A DNA stretch of 64,000 nucleotides from Erythrophleum ivorense (GCA_026724425.1 JAIUCV010000022.1:9672696-9736695); one strand, 5' to 3'. Positions 11,472 through 25,985 are shown, numbered from the stretch's first letter. The notes: generated by a model from the sequence alone, not told the origin. Program-made: numbers and translations.

Positions 11472-14345
11472 TGTAACAGCCAAGAAAAGGAAAAGAGAAA
11501 GTTGAAAATTTTTGAAAAGCTGAAAATTTTCTAAGTCTTCTCATCATAGCGAGAAATATCCTCGCCATAGCGAGAATGCCATCTCGCAATAGCGAAAATG
11601 CTCCTAGCTATAGCGAGTGCGGCATTCCATATAAAAACCAGGGAGTTGCTCGCTGTAGCGACGCTATAGCGAAGGAAAAGGTCTGGAACAGACCCGAGTT
11701 CGCCGTAGCGACGCCATAGCGAAGGCAGAGGTCTGGAACAGACACGAGCTCGCCGTAGCGAGGGCAATGGCTCGCTATAGCGAGAACAGTCCAGAAAAGC
11801 GAGAAAAAGAGAATTTGACTTTTAAAAGCTTCCAAATCTCTTCTTTCTTCTTCTAACTGACTCAAGCTCGCTTTAGGAGAGAGAAAAGGGCGGAGGAGAG
11901 AGAGAAGCTTAGGAGAAGAAGAAAGGACAAGAAAGGTAAGGATTCTATGGCTTTTCTCTTCACATGTTACCCTTCTCCCCTTTCCCTCTCTTTCTACGGT
12001 TTAGATAGCAAAGATAGTTAGGTTTTGAGTTTGGTTCAGAAGAGAGAGAGTGAGAAACTCCTCTTGAGAGAGGTTAGAAGTATGTAGTCTTCTCTTTCTT
12101 TCTTAAGAGCTTGTGAGTTGAGGAAAAGAGAGGATAGCTAATGAAGTCTAGTGAGAGAAGGAAACCTAGTTTAAGAAGCTCAATAGAGTTGATAAGAAGA
12201 GATCCCTAGCTTAAGAATCAAGTATTAAGGAATTAATTTCATACTTCTTGTGTGGTTAGGCTCAAGAGAAGTCCCCCATCTAGAAGTGGTAGTGAAATCC
12301 ACAAGGGAGGAGACAAGTGAAAGAGGAAGTAGTGAATAGCTAACAAGGTAGTTCTCTCCACCTTCTTTCATGCATAATTGTGTGTTTACATTGTCTTACT
12401 TGTATGTATGTATGATATGAGCTATGAGAAGTGTGTTAGCATGATGAGATATTATGAATTGAAATGATGATTTGTATGATTGTTTTGGTTTGCTTGAGAA
12501 ATAGAAAAGCCAATAACCCCTAAGCCAAGGTGAGGATAAGCCAAGCCCTTAAGTTGGTTGAGACAAGAGTAAAGAGTCTCCCAAAAGTGAGGTTGACTCC
12601 CAAAGAGTAAGGGTTGAGTCTAAGGACCTCTTAAGAATAGGTGAGGCAAGTCCAAAAGCCACAAGTGAGTAGGTGAGGCTACTCCATGTACTTAGCAAGC
12701 TTCTAAATGTTATGTATGGCCTACTCACATGTTGAGAATGTTTTTCCTTATGCATGGCCAATTCACATGTTTTAAATGCTTTCATCATGATTTTTATATG
12801 CTAACATGCCATACATGCATGGTGAGCCTTGTTTACATGCTATATATGTATGACTGAATGAGAGTTGAACTACTGAGATTCTCCGAATCTCACCCTCCCT
12901 CTCCACCATCCAAACATGCCAGGTGGACCAAGTGAGGTAAGAGATGGGAACCATCATCAAGCATGAAGCTAGGGAGACTAAGAAAGACTTGTAAAGAGCT
13001 TCTTATAAATGTATTGTATATGAGACAAGAGTTATAAATTTACAATGTATATGATGTAGCCTTTATGAATGTTGTCAAGTTAATGTATGTATGATGAATG
13101 TATGAGAATGAGGCCTATTGTGAATGAAGAGGCAAATTTGATGTGAAATGCTCAATGTTAGCATAGGCCATATGAGTGCATAAGTGGGCATGGGGTAGTG
13201 AGTTTATCCAATCTAAGTTGTCAGACACTTGAGTCATGATTGATGGCCCCTAGAGATGCTTTCTCATGTGCTCAAAGGGTCATAGAGGTAGAAGAACCAA
13301 GATTGGATCCCATGAGCCCTATTTTTAGCCAAGAAAGTGGCTTTTTGCACATGATGTCAAGAGTTAACCATATGACCTCTTCTTGTTCTGAAATTTGACA
13401 TGTAACTAGATCATGTTTAGAGATTTTTGGGAAGCTAGAGTTCATGTCATTTGGAGGTCTATAGCATTTTCTATGATTTTTCAAAGTTGGCATCAGAAAT
13501 TCGGATTTCAGAAAACACTGTTCATTTGGTTAGTTTAGAAATTGTGTCATCCGAGGGGCAAACGTAGTCCAATGGCTACGAAATTTTATGCACAGAAACT
13601 AGATGGTCACAGTGACTTGTAGGAACTAGAAGCAACTCATTTAGAGGTCTAGAGAGGAAGATATGCAATTTCGAAGTTCCTGCCCAGAATCAGACACCCA
13701 ACCAGACCCGAAGTACTGTTTCATTGGTTTTCGGGAGTTTGGCTTGGTGAACTGATCTGGAGATATTTTTATCCTCTAGCTAACATCCACATCTTTCCAT
13801 AGAGATATCGTTTGCAAGCATTGGATTTTTGTGGAATTAGTTAGACATTTTCAAAGTTCATATCAATAAACTGTGACAGCAAAGGAGCCCCCTCTGACCA
13901 GTGAACGATTTGATGTCAAACTCAGGATATGTGAGATATTGAGACTTCTACATATTTTTACCATGAAGCAAACGTCTTAATATTTCTAGAATGACCAAGA
14001 TCATGTAGTTACGATTTTTCTGCATTTAGTTATGAATTTCCAAACTTAGCCCAGAAATGAAGCAAAATCTGCCAAGAACGAAAATGCATGTCTCAAATCT
14101 CTTTTTGCTTTCCATGAGTTTAAAGCATGTTGTTGGGATTGAAATGAGTCTTAGTAGTATAATTAAGCATGAGGATGTAGAGAAAGAGCTCACCCAGTCC
14201 ATGTGACTTTCAGTAGAAATCTACCCATACATAATGCCATAGAAAAGAAGCATAAGGTAGAGCAAATAACCTCCCTTGTATGCTTAGCATGTGTATATGA
14301 GTATGTAAGGCATGATGGGTATGAGCTAGAAAGTAAGGTGTTACA
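11472..14345 (+). mobile_element. Family T element D (solo-LTR-like), TSD GTATG, nested in C
   Basis: The element begins TGTAACAGCC and ends GGTGTTACA. GTATG flanks it at 11467-11471 and 14346-14350. It is 2874 bp. At 11540-11795 it has the clearest palindrome array, around a well-formed TATA box (CATATAAAAACC). A splice-donor-like GAAAGGTAAG at 11931-11940 follows. It must be younger than C. Confidence 0.9.
11540..11795 (+). promoter_or_regulatory. TATAGCGA palindrome array with TATA box in element D
   Basis: Words such as CATAGCGAG, CTATAGCGAG and CCGTAGCGA repeat on both sides of CATATAAAAACCAGGG (about 11628-11645). A longer direct repeat (GGTCTGGAACAGAC and flanks) occurs twice. This layout looks like a promoter core between arrays of binding sites; the function is inferred. 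Confidence 0.6.
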
Positions 14346-16261
14346 GTATGTATATTTTCAAGTTATAAAAAGTATGTTAGCATGCCTTTACATTTCATGA
14401 TCCCTGAGACTATGTTATGTGTTAAATGAATCCATGATGTTTGTATGAGTTAGCTTAAGTGTGGAAAGGCCAAGAACTCTTCCCTTGGATGAGGATGAGC
14501 CAAGAACCCTTAAGCTTGGTTGAGATAAAACAAAGAGTCTCCTAAAAGTAATGTGGGCTCTCAAGAGTATGGTTGAGTCCAAAATGCTCAAGAGTGGGTG
14601 AGGCAAGTCCAAAATCCATGAGGAGAAGTGTGAGGCCAATCTAAACACTTGATGAACCCTTGAATGTCTTGTATGATTGATTCACATGCCAAGGTTGTTT
14701 TAGAATGTCCATGACTTCCACTTTTCCATGCATACATTTGAAAAGCTTGCTTTGTACATAATATGTATGATTGAATGAGAGATGAGCTATTGGGATTCTT
14801 TGAATCTTATCTCCTCCTCCCCACTATCCTAACATGCTAGGTGGACTAAGTGAACAAAGACATGGGAGCCACCAAGCTTGAAGCTAGGGAAATCGGAAAG
14901 GGATATGTGAAAGAGCCATTTTGTTGTTAAGAGATGTAATCTAATGATGTACATAGTGTATGCACTTATGAATAGTTGTAAATAGATGTACTTATTGGAT
15001 ATGTATGAGAATTAGAATTATAATGCATGATGTAGCAAGTTTTCGGTATGAATAGTAAGATCTTGGCATTATGTACATGGTGTATGTTTTGGTGTGAGAG
15101 AGTGAGTTTTGCAAATCTGGATTGTTAGACATTTGAGCAATGTTTAGTAGCCTATGTTGATACTTTCCCACGTGCTCATAGAGCCTTAGAAGTAGGAGAA
15201 GCCAATTTGAACCCTTGGAGTCCTCTTTAGCAAGAGAAATTGACACTTTGCCCCCTTATGTCAAAGTCTGACCAAATGACCTCTTCTTACTTTGAAATTT
15301 GGCATGTTACTAAATCTTGCCTAGAGCTTTTTGTAAAGTAAAAGATCAGGTCATTTGGAGGTCTGTGGAATTTTCTATGATTTTTCAAAGTTAGTATTAG
15401 AATTTTGGATTTGCATAAGCACTGTTCATTTGGTTAGTTGTGTAATTGTGTCATCCGAGGGGCAAACATGGTCCAATGGCTATGAAATTTTATAGGCATA
15501 AACTAGATAGTCACAGTGACTTGTAGCAGCAACTGGAAGCACCTCATTTGGAGGTCTAGAGAGGAAGATATGAATTTTCAAAGTTTCTGCCCAGTATCAA
15601 TCATCTTGCCTAACCAGAAGTACTGTTCCATCGATTTCTAAGAGTTTGGCTTGATGAAATGATCTGGAGATATTTTTTCTCTCTATTTAACATTTACATC
15701 TTTCCATATTGGTATCATTTGCATGCATTGGATTTTTTTGGAATTAGTTGGACATTTTTGAAGTTTATATCAGTAAACTATGATAGCATCAGAACCTAGT
15801 CCGACCTCTAAACCAATTCACATGTCAAACATCCTATGCGTCAGATATTATGACTTGTACATATTTTTAGCATGAAGTAGACATCCCAAGTTTTCCATAA
15901 TGACTGAGATTACATGTTTTTGATTTTTCTAGATTTAGTTGTGATTTTTCAAACTTTGCCCAGAAATGAGGCCAAGCCTGGCCGAAAATGAATATACATG
16001 TCCCATATCTCTTTTTGGTTTCCATGGGTTTAAAGCATGTTTTTGGGATTGAAATGAGTTGTAATGGTGCAATTAAATATGAGGATGCATAACATGAACT
16101 CACACGGTTCATGTGACACTGTGATGAATTTTTAACCATGTCACAATGCAAGAAAATGTATGAATCCAATAGAAATTCTCACTTTATCCTTACTATACCT
16201 CACATGAGCATGTGTGTGTGGGATGATGGGTATGAGTTAGAAATGATGGTGTTACACTGGA

Positions 16262-18660
16262 CAACCAAACATATATCAATGTCTCTTTATTACTATTGTT
16301 TGTTCACATTGACTTGTTAGGGGTGACTCCTGCCTACCTTGATCATATCAATCTACCACCATGCATTGCATTAATCGTACTAAAGTTCCTATCAGAATAT
16401 ATTATCAAGTATAGTGAGAATTTACATCCTAAACATAGTTAATCTTGAAAAATTAATAATGGTTTAATTGTCACATGCGGAGAAAACATTTTTCTATGTC
16501 ATAAAAGGATAATAGGCCATTCATAGCCTATAGAAAGTCACTTATACATGGGAACATCAAGAATACAAATATTTATTTCAATGCATGTTCAGACACTTAA
16601 TAAAATTATTACTGCGTATGAGATAACTTTTCAAAGGTGTCATATTCGGATATCTAATTTTATGGCATGATTAATGTAACTATGGTCATATCTCACAAAT
16701 TTGCATGGCATAATTTTATTTAGATGCAATATTAGTTATGTTACACATAATGGCACTCATAATTTATTTATCATTTTTACGGTCATACTTTGAAGAAATA
16801 TGCTGTAACCTTAATTCATTTCTTCTAAGTACCCCATAAACTTGGTACATGCTATATTATCAAAATATTATCACATCATATCACTATGTATGCCCTTTTA
16901 AGGAGACATAGACAATCCTCCTTGAAAATGCTAGTCATATGAAAGACAATTTCCAATGTACTATACTAAACATCTCATACTACTTAATATAGATTTAGGT
17001 TTTCATAATCATAGGTAATCCACTAAGCATCTCATATTACTTGGTGTGAGACATAGGTTTTCAATATTGTTAAAGAGGAAGAATGTTCTCCTTAGTCCTT
17101 ATTATTATTGAAATAAAACATCATCAAGGATAATAGTACACATAATAAGGGTATCTCCTAGTGTGGATCCATAATTTATAACCTAAAACCTAAAACCTAA
17201 AGTCATATGAAGGTCTTCTACCCTTTAATGACCCTTTATGTCATATCTTTGTCCTTGGGAAATCAAGACTAAACCTAAAATGGATTCTAAGCCCACTTGT
17301 TTCCATATAAGCATATGTTTCCTTTATATAGATGGAGAGCTGTCTCTTTCTATATAGTTAAGAATCGTGTGTCTATTTGAAGAGATCATCTCATTAAAAT
17401 TTTATCCCTTAAGAACCTTATCTTTTAGAGATAAATTCATAAAGTCCCCTCTCTAAAGATCACCTATTCACAGGAATTCATTTCTCAAGAATCATATCTT
17501 CATCTAAATATCATTTCTCTTGTTCTAGCATCAAATTATCACCCTACTTATAATCATCTAACCATTTAATTTCATTTCAAGTTATATAGGTCATATTTCA
17601 GAGTAATCAAATGGGACAATACTAATAAATTCCAAACATGTAATAAGTTCCTATATTTAATAAATTCCAACATTTAATAATAATTTTCTAAACTATTCAC
17701 ACCAACATTTAATAATAAAATTTCTTAATTAAATATCCTAAATGTTTCATAATAAAATTCCTTAATTAAATAGACCAAATATTTCACAATAAAATTCCTC
17801 AATTAAATATACTAAATATTTCATAATAAAATTTCTCAATTAAATATAGAACACAACCTACTCTTATTGCTCCATTAAATTCCTCAATTAAAATTTCTCA
17901 CTTTTTTTTAGTGTATTAGAAGCACATAAACTACTCTTATAAACCAAACAAAGACAAATGAGTGTGTACTCATTTATTTCCCCAAGCTTTTTTCCTCCTC
18001 CTTTTCATCTTTTTTCTTTCTCCTCTCTTTCTCACTTATTCTTTCTTTCTCATGCCTCTCACTTTCTTTCTTCTCTTTCTATTATTGATGATATGAAGTG
18101 GGAAGAAAGGCTTGTGCCTTATATAGCAAAATGGAGCTGTTGAATTTCTGCCTAATGAAACTTTAATAAAGGGTGAGGATTGTTTCTTAATGGGCAAGTT
18201 AAGTGATGTAATATGATGAAAACAAACTTTTGCACATTTCTTTCCTTTCACAAAGAGTCAATTATTCCACTTTCAATGTTTGGCCAAAATTATAATTTGG
18301 CCTCTAGTAGAAATTATATATTTTATCCTAAACTTTAAATCTATTTTGACCCCAAATTTTATATAAATACTTTTATTTTCTAAATAATTCTCTCATATTT
18401 TTGGAGCCCTAATGATGGAATAAATCTCTATAAATTTGTTTTTGAGTATATATTCAATAATTATTTATTATTTGATAAATTAAAATTAATTCCAAATAAA
18501 TTCCTAATAATTCATAAGCATTTTCAAAAATTCCTATGAAATTCTTAGTGTTCCCATAAATTCTTGTGATATTCTGAACCCTATAATCTTTTAGATTTTT
18601 AAGATTCTACTAAGGATTCATATTAAACAATTTTTAATATTTATATTAGTATTTATTAAT
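16262..18660 (-). repeat. Probable LTR-like sequence, unassigned
   Basis: No coding sequence is visible. On the minus strand, CTATATAAGG at 18117-18126 is a good TATA box. It is followed on that strand by a long purine-rich leader (complement of the C/T-rich tract at 17980-18080). This resembles the U3/R region of a minus-strand LTR. Three direct AACCTAAA words lie near 17180-17200. No termini or second copy were found. Confidence 0.35.
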
Positions 18661-18668
18661 TAGTTAAG

Positions 18669-19131
18669 AAACTCAAGGATATTATATGCCACTCATGATG
18701 GACTGACTCATAACATGATCCAACAACCTAATCTATTTAAATTAATTAATTAATAATTATTTATACTAATTAATTAATTAATTAATAATAGTTAGTGTAA
18801 AAGTAATCCAAGAAGATGGTTCAATTGGATTTAAAATTATTTTCACCTTCTTTTCATTTTTATGATTCCTTTAAACAATGTTAGGTTTCTAAGGAACTAG
18901 ATCCTACTTGTTAATAAAAGATTCTCTAATCAAAAAGTAAAAAGAGTAAGGAAAAGAGAGAAATATATGCAAAAGATAGTCCTTTCAAACAATTCTTCCT
19001 CCTTTGGCTATCGTCTTTTTTGTTGAGGAAAGGTGATCAAAGTTCATCTCATGATTTTGGTCAAAAACAATGTGGGATAGATGATTTGGCAAGATTTACT
19101 TTCGTAAAGATTAATACCTCACAACTTCCTT
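18669..19131 (+). repeat. 5' LTR of a copia relic (element J)
   Basis: This block matches 25547-25985 along its length. Shared words include AAATTAATTAATTAATAAT, CAAACAATTCTTCCTCC and TAGATGATTTG.CAAGA. Its right edge is followed by TTGGTATCAAAGC, close to the initiator-tRNA-Met primer-binding sequence TGGTATCAGAGC of copia elements. The left edge is approximate. Confidence 0.65.
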
Positions 19132-20664
19132 CATTGGTATCAAAGCTTTGTTGGCTTAAATTTCTATCCTTATGTGTTTTAAATATGATTATAATTTATT
19201 AATTTCATGTATTTGCTAATAAAATTGCTTAATAGCACATATGTTAATAATTGAACCTTAGAACCCCTTTAATGGTGAAATTTGATAAACCACGTTAGGT
19301 TGAGATTTTTATACCATATGTAATGTATATGATGGGGAGTATGTGATAAAAATTTAGAAGAAACTGGGTTAACAATTAGGAAGAAAATTGGATTTGAAGG
19401 TTTTAAAAGATAGTGGTGAAATGATCAACGTTCAAAGGATGGTGTTCTCATTATAGACCACCAATGGATGCAAACCATATACAAATGGAAAGTATGTTAA
19501 ACAAGCATTGTAACATTACCAATTTAGTCTAATTTAGGTGAAAATTGAGTAATATATGATCAATCAAAATGGAGGCTTCAAAACTATTTTTTCTAGAAAT
19601 ATGTTCAAATAGCTTAATTTTTAAGGGGTTAGCTTTCCCTTTTCAAACCACAACTCTATATAAGCCTTATATATTTGGAAAGTTCACTCCATAAGCTTTC
19701 TAAAGACAAAAAAGATTTGTCCAATTTGAACAAAAAACAAAAGAGATATGACTTCACAAAGTTAGCCCCCCAAAATTGAATATATGGAAATTCCACCAAA
19801 AAAAAAAAGACTCCAAGTCTAGAGGTTAAAGAAGATGGACAAGGATCACATTCATGGCTAGTGCATGAGGTGCACCTTCACCTCCATTGGGACATGTAAG
19901 CACTTCAATAAAAAAAAGAGATCAAGATAAGTCTAAATGTGGCAACCCTATCATTGGAAACTACCCTTAAGATGGCCTCTAAGGCTCACGCGCCATTCTA
20001 AGTGCATAGGCTTCCACATTTTGCATGTCAACTTTTTTTTTTGAAGGCTACAACTTTGATAGGCACATAAGGGTGCATGTGGCATCCTTTTTAGGTGATT
20101 TTTGTTCATAAAAATCTCCATATTCATCCTCTATGTTTTAGTATTTGGTATGGCTATGTTTGGACAAATTTTTGTAGTGTTCAAACATGCATTAGACACT
20201 TAAAAGACCTTTTTTCATTGATCTAAAAATGAAAATTACTTTTCATGGCTCTTTGGTTTGATCAAGACACTCATAAATGATGATTATTAGGTATCAATCA
20301 AGGAAAACCTTAAGGAAAAATTCTAAAAAATTGAATAAAAACAAAGAATTTGTCATTTAATCAGTGTGCATTAAAGGCAAAGCTCCCTAATGAACATCAT
20401 ATTGTCACAAATGTTGATGACCTGCTTTACTTTCTCATTTTCAAACATGAGAAATACCAGTTTTTTCTTAACATAATGAACATGAAAAAGTGTTTACTGT
20501 AAGAGGTTGATCAAATATGTGAAACATATTTTTCCAATATATGCTTATGTGACTCTTATAATTGTAAATTGGCCTTTGATGACCAAAAAGGAAAATTTCT
20601 TAAAAGATAAAATATCTTTAAGATGAGGTTCTTTTAATATGTGATCTTGATGATTAATGCAATA

Positions 20665-20683
20665 GATATATATATATATATCT
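20665..20683. repeat. TA microsatellite
   Basis: A perfect alternating TA run of about 18 bases inside element J. Confidence 0.85.
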
Positions 20684-20961
20684 ATGCATTGAGTCAGAAA
20701 TATGAGAAATGTCCTCTTAAGTGGGAGTTCATAAATTAGTAGGCTTGGGCCTATCTAAAAACTATATTTAAACAATTAAATAGGAAAATAAAAGGAACAC
20801 TCTATTAAATGAGAGTTCTTAGATTAATACCCTAAGACTTATCTCAGAACTATAATTTAAACAATATTTGTAGATGAATTTAATAAAAGATAACGATGTC
20901 TTAGATACATGTAATGAATCCTAACAATGTCATTATTCATCTAGTCAAAGTTCATTACAAA

Positions 20962-20988
20962 TACACACACACACACATACACACACAG
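20962..20988. repeat. AC microsatellite
   Basis: A nearly perfect AC run interrupted by one T, inside element J. Confidence 0.85.
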
Positions 20989-23900
20989 CATTGTGTGTAT
21001 AAAGTTATTCTATGCTAAGTTTATGAATAAATCTAATTATGATTATAGCTATAAGGAACATAATTGCTTAGCTTAATAAAAGTGACAAGCTAAATGGTGT
21101 CAACTAGATTTTTTTTGACACCATAAGGTTATTATATCTTTGAAAAGAATATGATGTTAAGAAACTATTGAACAATGTCATATAAGAGTCTAAACATGGA
21201 AATATGACTTAGCAAAAGGGATATCTAAAAGTTTTTTAATTGAGAAGGAAAGGACAATATTACTCATTTAATGATGTTGAGCAATATAACTAACAACCTT
21301 ATGTGTAAGTATGAGTCATATTTGACTATTCAAATCATGTAGATAGCCCTCAAGGACAAGTTGGTTATACTTCTATAACCAAATGGATAAGACTGATAAT
21401 CAAGGAAATTAAGTCAGTTGGTTATATTTTTACAAATGAATAGTAAGTTTAGACTATCTTAAAATTTCTTCCTACCAGCTAGGAATATATAAAAGTAAAT
21501 TTGACTTACAAAAAAGGTATTGCTATTTTTTATAATATTGCTTGACATATAAAGTTTAAGGATGAGCACTTTAAATTTCCTAGACCCTTTGGACATGCCT
21601 ATATGACTAAGACTATTGTGACTTCAAAGTTTAACTACATGAGGGACAACGCTTTCATAATAAGAAAAAGATCTAACCAACATTTTAATATGGCCAAGAA
21701 AGATTTTAAGAAGAGAGATAAATATGGTGGAAAGAAGCTTGACATAGTCAATAGCAAGTATTATATTTATTAGAAAGTGGATCACTTTGCTTATAAGCAA
21801 TAAGCTAAAAAGAAAAAAAATAGGAAAAGGAATCCCATAAACCATGTATCTAAAGATCGAGGATCGTTTATGGAATACCATTGACTAACTTTCAAAAGCA
21901 TATGACTTTATAAGAAAGGATGCAAGAATTGAAGTAAAAGGATTAGAACATGAAAAATTGGTTTTGTGTGGAGGATGAATCCTCATCCTACATAATGTTT
22001 TATACAATTTAGAGATCTAACAAAATTTAATCTCTATTATTTATCTCCTTAATTTGAGATTTAATGCTAATTTTCTAGAATAACTCCATTGATATTTGAA
22101 AAAGGACAATGAATACAATTCTAATTTTTTTTATTATGGTTTTATTGTATTGGGCACAATCATAAACATGATTGCTTTTCTTAATATTGTGCTTCTAATC
22201 TAGTTGTGGATATGAATTATTGAAACACTAGGTTAGGCCTTATAAGCAAAGAGAAAATGAGTAAACTAGCAAAATAAGAGATGTTAGAATCCATTTCTAG
22301 TTTATAAATGTTATTATAAGAACAACCTAATGAGCAAAGTAATTATAAAACCATTTGGAAAAAGAACTAGAATTGAAAACCCATTACAATTAATTCATTT
22401 TAATATATATGGTCCAAAGAGTGTGAGGGCAAGGCAGAGAACTTAATATTTCATTTCACTTATTGACAATTCTTCATGATGCAGTCAAGTTCATTTAATC
22501 TCTTATAAGTCAGAAGCACTTAAGTGCTTTATATATTAAATAAATATGGTTAAGAATCAAATGTACAGTAAAATTATAACTTTGAGGTCTAACCTTGAAC
22601 ATGAAAATTTGTCAAATCATTTTAAAGAGCTTTATGGAAAAAAAAAATTAATGTGACAATTAATGATTCCTAATACTTCACAACAATTAGAGATGCTAAG
22701 AGAAAGAATAAGACCTTCTCAAAATGGTTAGGTAAATGATAGCTCAAGCAAATTTATCCATTTCTTATTAGGATGATGTATTATAAATTGATGTTTTCAA
22801 AATTAATTGAATACCATCTAAATTGGTTATTTCAACACTTTATGAATTATGTTCAAATAATAAGCTATTTTCAAGCATCTTAAGACTATAAGAGTGGTTG
22901 CTTATATCCATGACACTTCCCACAAGTATAGGAAATTAGGCCTATAAGACAAGAAATGTATTTTTATTAGATACTCAGAATAGTCAAAGGGGTATGTCTT
23001 CAATGGTGAAAATGAATATGGAAGTGTATTTGAAATTGAATTAAGAGATATTATATTTTTAGAAAATGAATTTCCTAGTAAGGAAAATATTGATAGGAAT
23101 ATATCTCTCTATAAAACATATAATCAAGAAAGCATGGAATAAACAAATATGCCAAGATCTATTGATCCAAGTGGGAGCTTTACATAACTAAATGTAAACA
23201 TTGAACAAAACAAAAATGTTGCATAAACAACCCCATTATGTATAAGTAACCAAGAAAGTGTACCTAAGCATTGTCTTAAGATTGAAGGGGAAACACTTAT
23301 AGTTATTCCATAGGATGATGAAAAGCCAAATACAATTCAAGAGGTTTTATTATGCCCTATTAAGGAAAAATGGAAAAGACCAATGGAAGAGGAAATGCAT
23401 TCCATAAGGACAAATAATGCATATGACTTAGTTGATCTACCATCTCGTTAAAAAGCAATTGGGAGCAAAATAAATGTCGTAATATCACCCTTTATATGGA
23501 TAATATACCATTAGTTAGAAATAGTCAAGATTCTTTAATAGTGATTAAAAAATAGTTATCCTTGAATTTTAAGATAAAGAATATGGATAAAACAGAGTAT
23601 ATCCTTAGAGTTAAAAATCTAAGGGAATCATTTGGAAAAATTAATTGCTCTTTTACACGAGAATTATATTTATAAAATCATTGAGCAGTTTAGCATGAAT
23701 GACTACAAGCCTATTAATATCCCTATAGTAAATATGATAGTTTAAATCGTGAGATATGTCCTCAAATTGAATATACATTAAGAATTATATAAAAAAATTC
23801 CTTTACTCCAACATTGTTAATGTATTGTATGTAATGATGTATATGAGCTTAGGTATTTATTAGTGATTGACCTTGTGAACCAGTACTTGTCAAATCCCAG

Positions 23901-25546
23901 TCAATAACATTAGAATATTATTAAGAGAATCCTAAGATACTTATAGGATACAATAAACTATACATTGTATTGTTAAGTAAGTGATTGTGCTTGAATCAAA
24001 TGTGAATTGGAGAGAAGATCTATATATGTAAAAATTAACTTTTAGATATGCATTCTTACTAAATAATAATATTATATCTTAGAATAGCAAGAACTAGATA
24101 TGTATAGTGTTATTTACCATAGAAACAAAGTTTGTTCATGTTCTACAGTAGTGCAAGAGGCTATATGGGTGAAAAGGATTGTAAAACACTGGGGATCATT
24201 GGTGGGACGTTGAATCCAACATTAAACTATTGTGGTAGACATGAAGCCATAACTTACACTAAAGTCTCTTAAATATCATAACAAGAGTAAACATATAGAT
24301 ATAAGAAAGGAAGAAATGAATAACACAGAAGAATGTTACTTCACAATATGTCTACCTATAAGATGTTAGTTGATCTTTTGACAAAATCCATATCTAAAAA
24401 TGTATATAATGAAGATGTAAAAACACTTGATATGTGTAGAGAGTATCATGCCGTACATACAACTTAATTGTTTACTAAATAAATGTATTATGCCATAATC
24501 ATAGATAGCATATACACAATGATAGTATGGCATACAAGTTGATGAAGTTAGCTTTCTCACACGAGTAATCGTCTTTGGCATTTATGAAGAGTGGATAAAG
24601 ATGAGACATTTGTATTCATCATGCGAGTTAGAGAAAACACCAATATGGAAATAGAAAGAACATAACATATAAATAAAAAAAGAGGAAAAAAAAGTCAAGA
24701 AGAAATCCAAATACATAAATATATATGGATTAAATTATGGATTCCCACTATCTATAATAATTTAGCTAGATGCAAATTCTCTTTTAAGGGCCATGGGAGG
24801 CAAGCAGAATGAGAACTTGAGTTAGGTGCTCTAGGTGTCTAGGCTAAGATCTATAGAATGCTAATAAATAAATCAAATTGATATACACTCTTATGAAATA
24901 AGATAAGCAATATAACATGCAATTTATATTGCATGCGTTTAATAATAGTAATTGAAAAGTAAGTGAATAAATTCATTTCTTCATTGTTATGTTAGTCCCA
25001 GAAAAAGAACAAATCCTTTTATAGGTGTCTTTATGACTTTGACAAGATCATGAGAAAATGAGTTAATGTTTACTACTTTAGTATACATCTTATAATCATG
25101 ATAATCTGACTTAAAGGAGTATTGCTAGGAAAGTAATTGATTCTAATCTAAATGCATGGTATGTTGGTGAAAGGAAGATTACTTGAAATATATATAACTA
25201 TGCTAGTATTTTAGGCATGCACATTATTAAGTTGTTTTACTAATGTCATAAGTGTGGATATAATGCATATGAAAAGGCAATCTGAATAAAATTAAACTAA
25301 AAAAGGATTATATTTGTTGTGAGTATAAAATATAGTGTATATGGGTGAATTTAAAGCATTCAAGGCACATAAATAAATATGTAATGTATATCTAAATGAT
25401 GCATATCTTATGTTGGTCCTATAATGAGATGTTTACTATAAAAACTTCCAAATATTGTGTCTGAGTGGTTATAATAGAACACTTAGTATGAAAATCTAAA
25501 AGGAGCGAAAAGTTGTGTTGCTCATCCCATTGTATGTAAATGAAAG

Positions 25547-25985
25547 ATGTTGGAAAATTGTGTGCCCATGATAAATTGACCCATAACCAGATCCAATAAT
25601 ACAATCTATTTAAATTAATTAATTAATAATTTTTTATAGTAATTAATTAATAATTAAGTAATTTTTTGAATTTTAAATTCAAAATTATGTAGTTGATTTG
25701 TTGGGTTGGTTATTAAGTGTTTTAATAACTTGATGAGAAAATGTTTTGTAACTCACCCTCTCCATTTGAAAAAAAGCAACACAAAATTTCTCCTACAAAT
25801 AAAAAAGAGAAAAATACCACAGAGACATAGAAGAGAGTCTCTTCAAACAATTCTTCCTCCTCTAGCTATGGTGTATTTCTATTGTGGAAAGGTAATAAGA
25901 GTCCATCTTGTGATTCTAGTCCAAAACCGCATGGGATAGATGATTTGACAAGACTTACTTTCATAAAGATAAGTACCTCAAAACT
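25547..25985 (+). repeat. Second LTR of element J
   Basis: It begins TGTTGGAAAATTGTGTG, a typical LTR start, and matches the LTR at 18669-19131. It is followed by TTGGTATCAAAGC, again a primer-binding-like site. Internal sequence therefore continues beyond this LTR. Confidence 0.7.

Larger units (their letters stand above)
10544..16256 (+). mobile_element. Family T element C (solo-LTR-like), TSD CTGGA, hosting element D
   Basis: The element begins TGTAACAACC and ends GTGTTACA. CTGGA flanks it at 10539-10543 and 16257-16261. Removing nested element D (11472-14345) and one copy of its target duplication leaves about 2.83 kb, close to the length of D itself. At 10600-10850 lies an array of TATAGCGA/GTAGCGA palindromic words around a degenerate TATA-like CATACAAAA. 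There is no coding capacity. Outer and inner elements belong to the same family and orientation, so one inserted into an existing copy. Confidence 0.88.
19132..25546 (+). mobile_element. Ty1/copia relic J, internal region
   Basis: Fragments in copia order are readable across many stops and frameshifts. A Lys-rich gag tail and zinc-knuckle relic (KVDHFAYK) lie at about 21680-21810. Integrase-like YFITFIDD-type sequence lies at 22400-22560. The reverse transcriptase start (EEEMHSIRTNNAYDLVDLP) is at about 23380-23450, followed by a degenerate catalytic box LYMDNI in place of YVDDI. RNase H tail with KSKHIDI is at about 24280-24300. About 450 bases of reverse transcriptase between its start and the catalytic box are missing, so the element is dead. 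The gag sequence is close to that of element K on the other strand. Confidence 0.7.

Noticed and set aside
11531..11865. Minus-strand ORFs with AIARYGE-like repeats
   Set aside because: They arise from the TATAGCGA palindrome array and differ in frame and content between elements C, D and G, so coding is unlikely.
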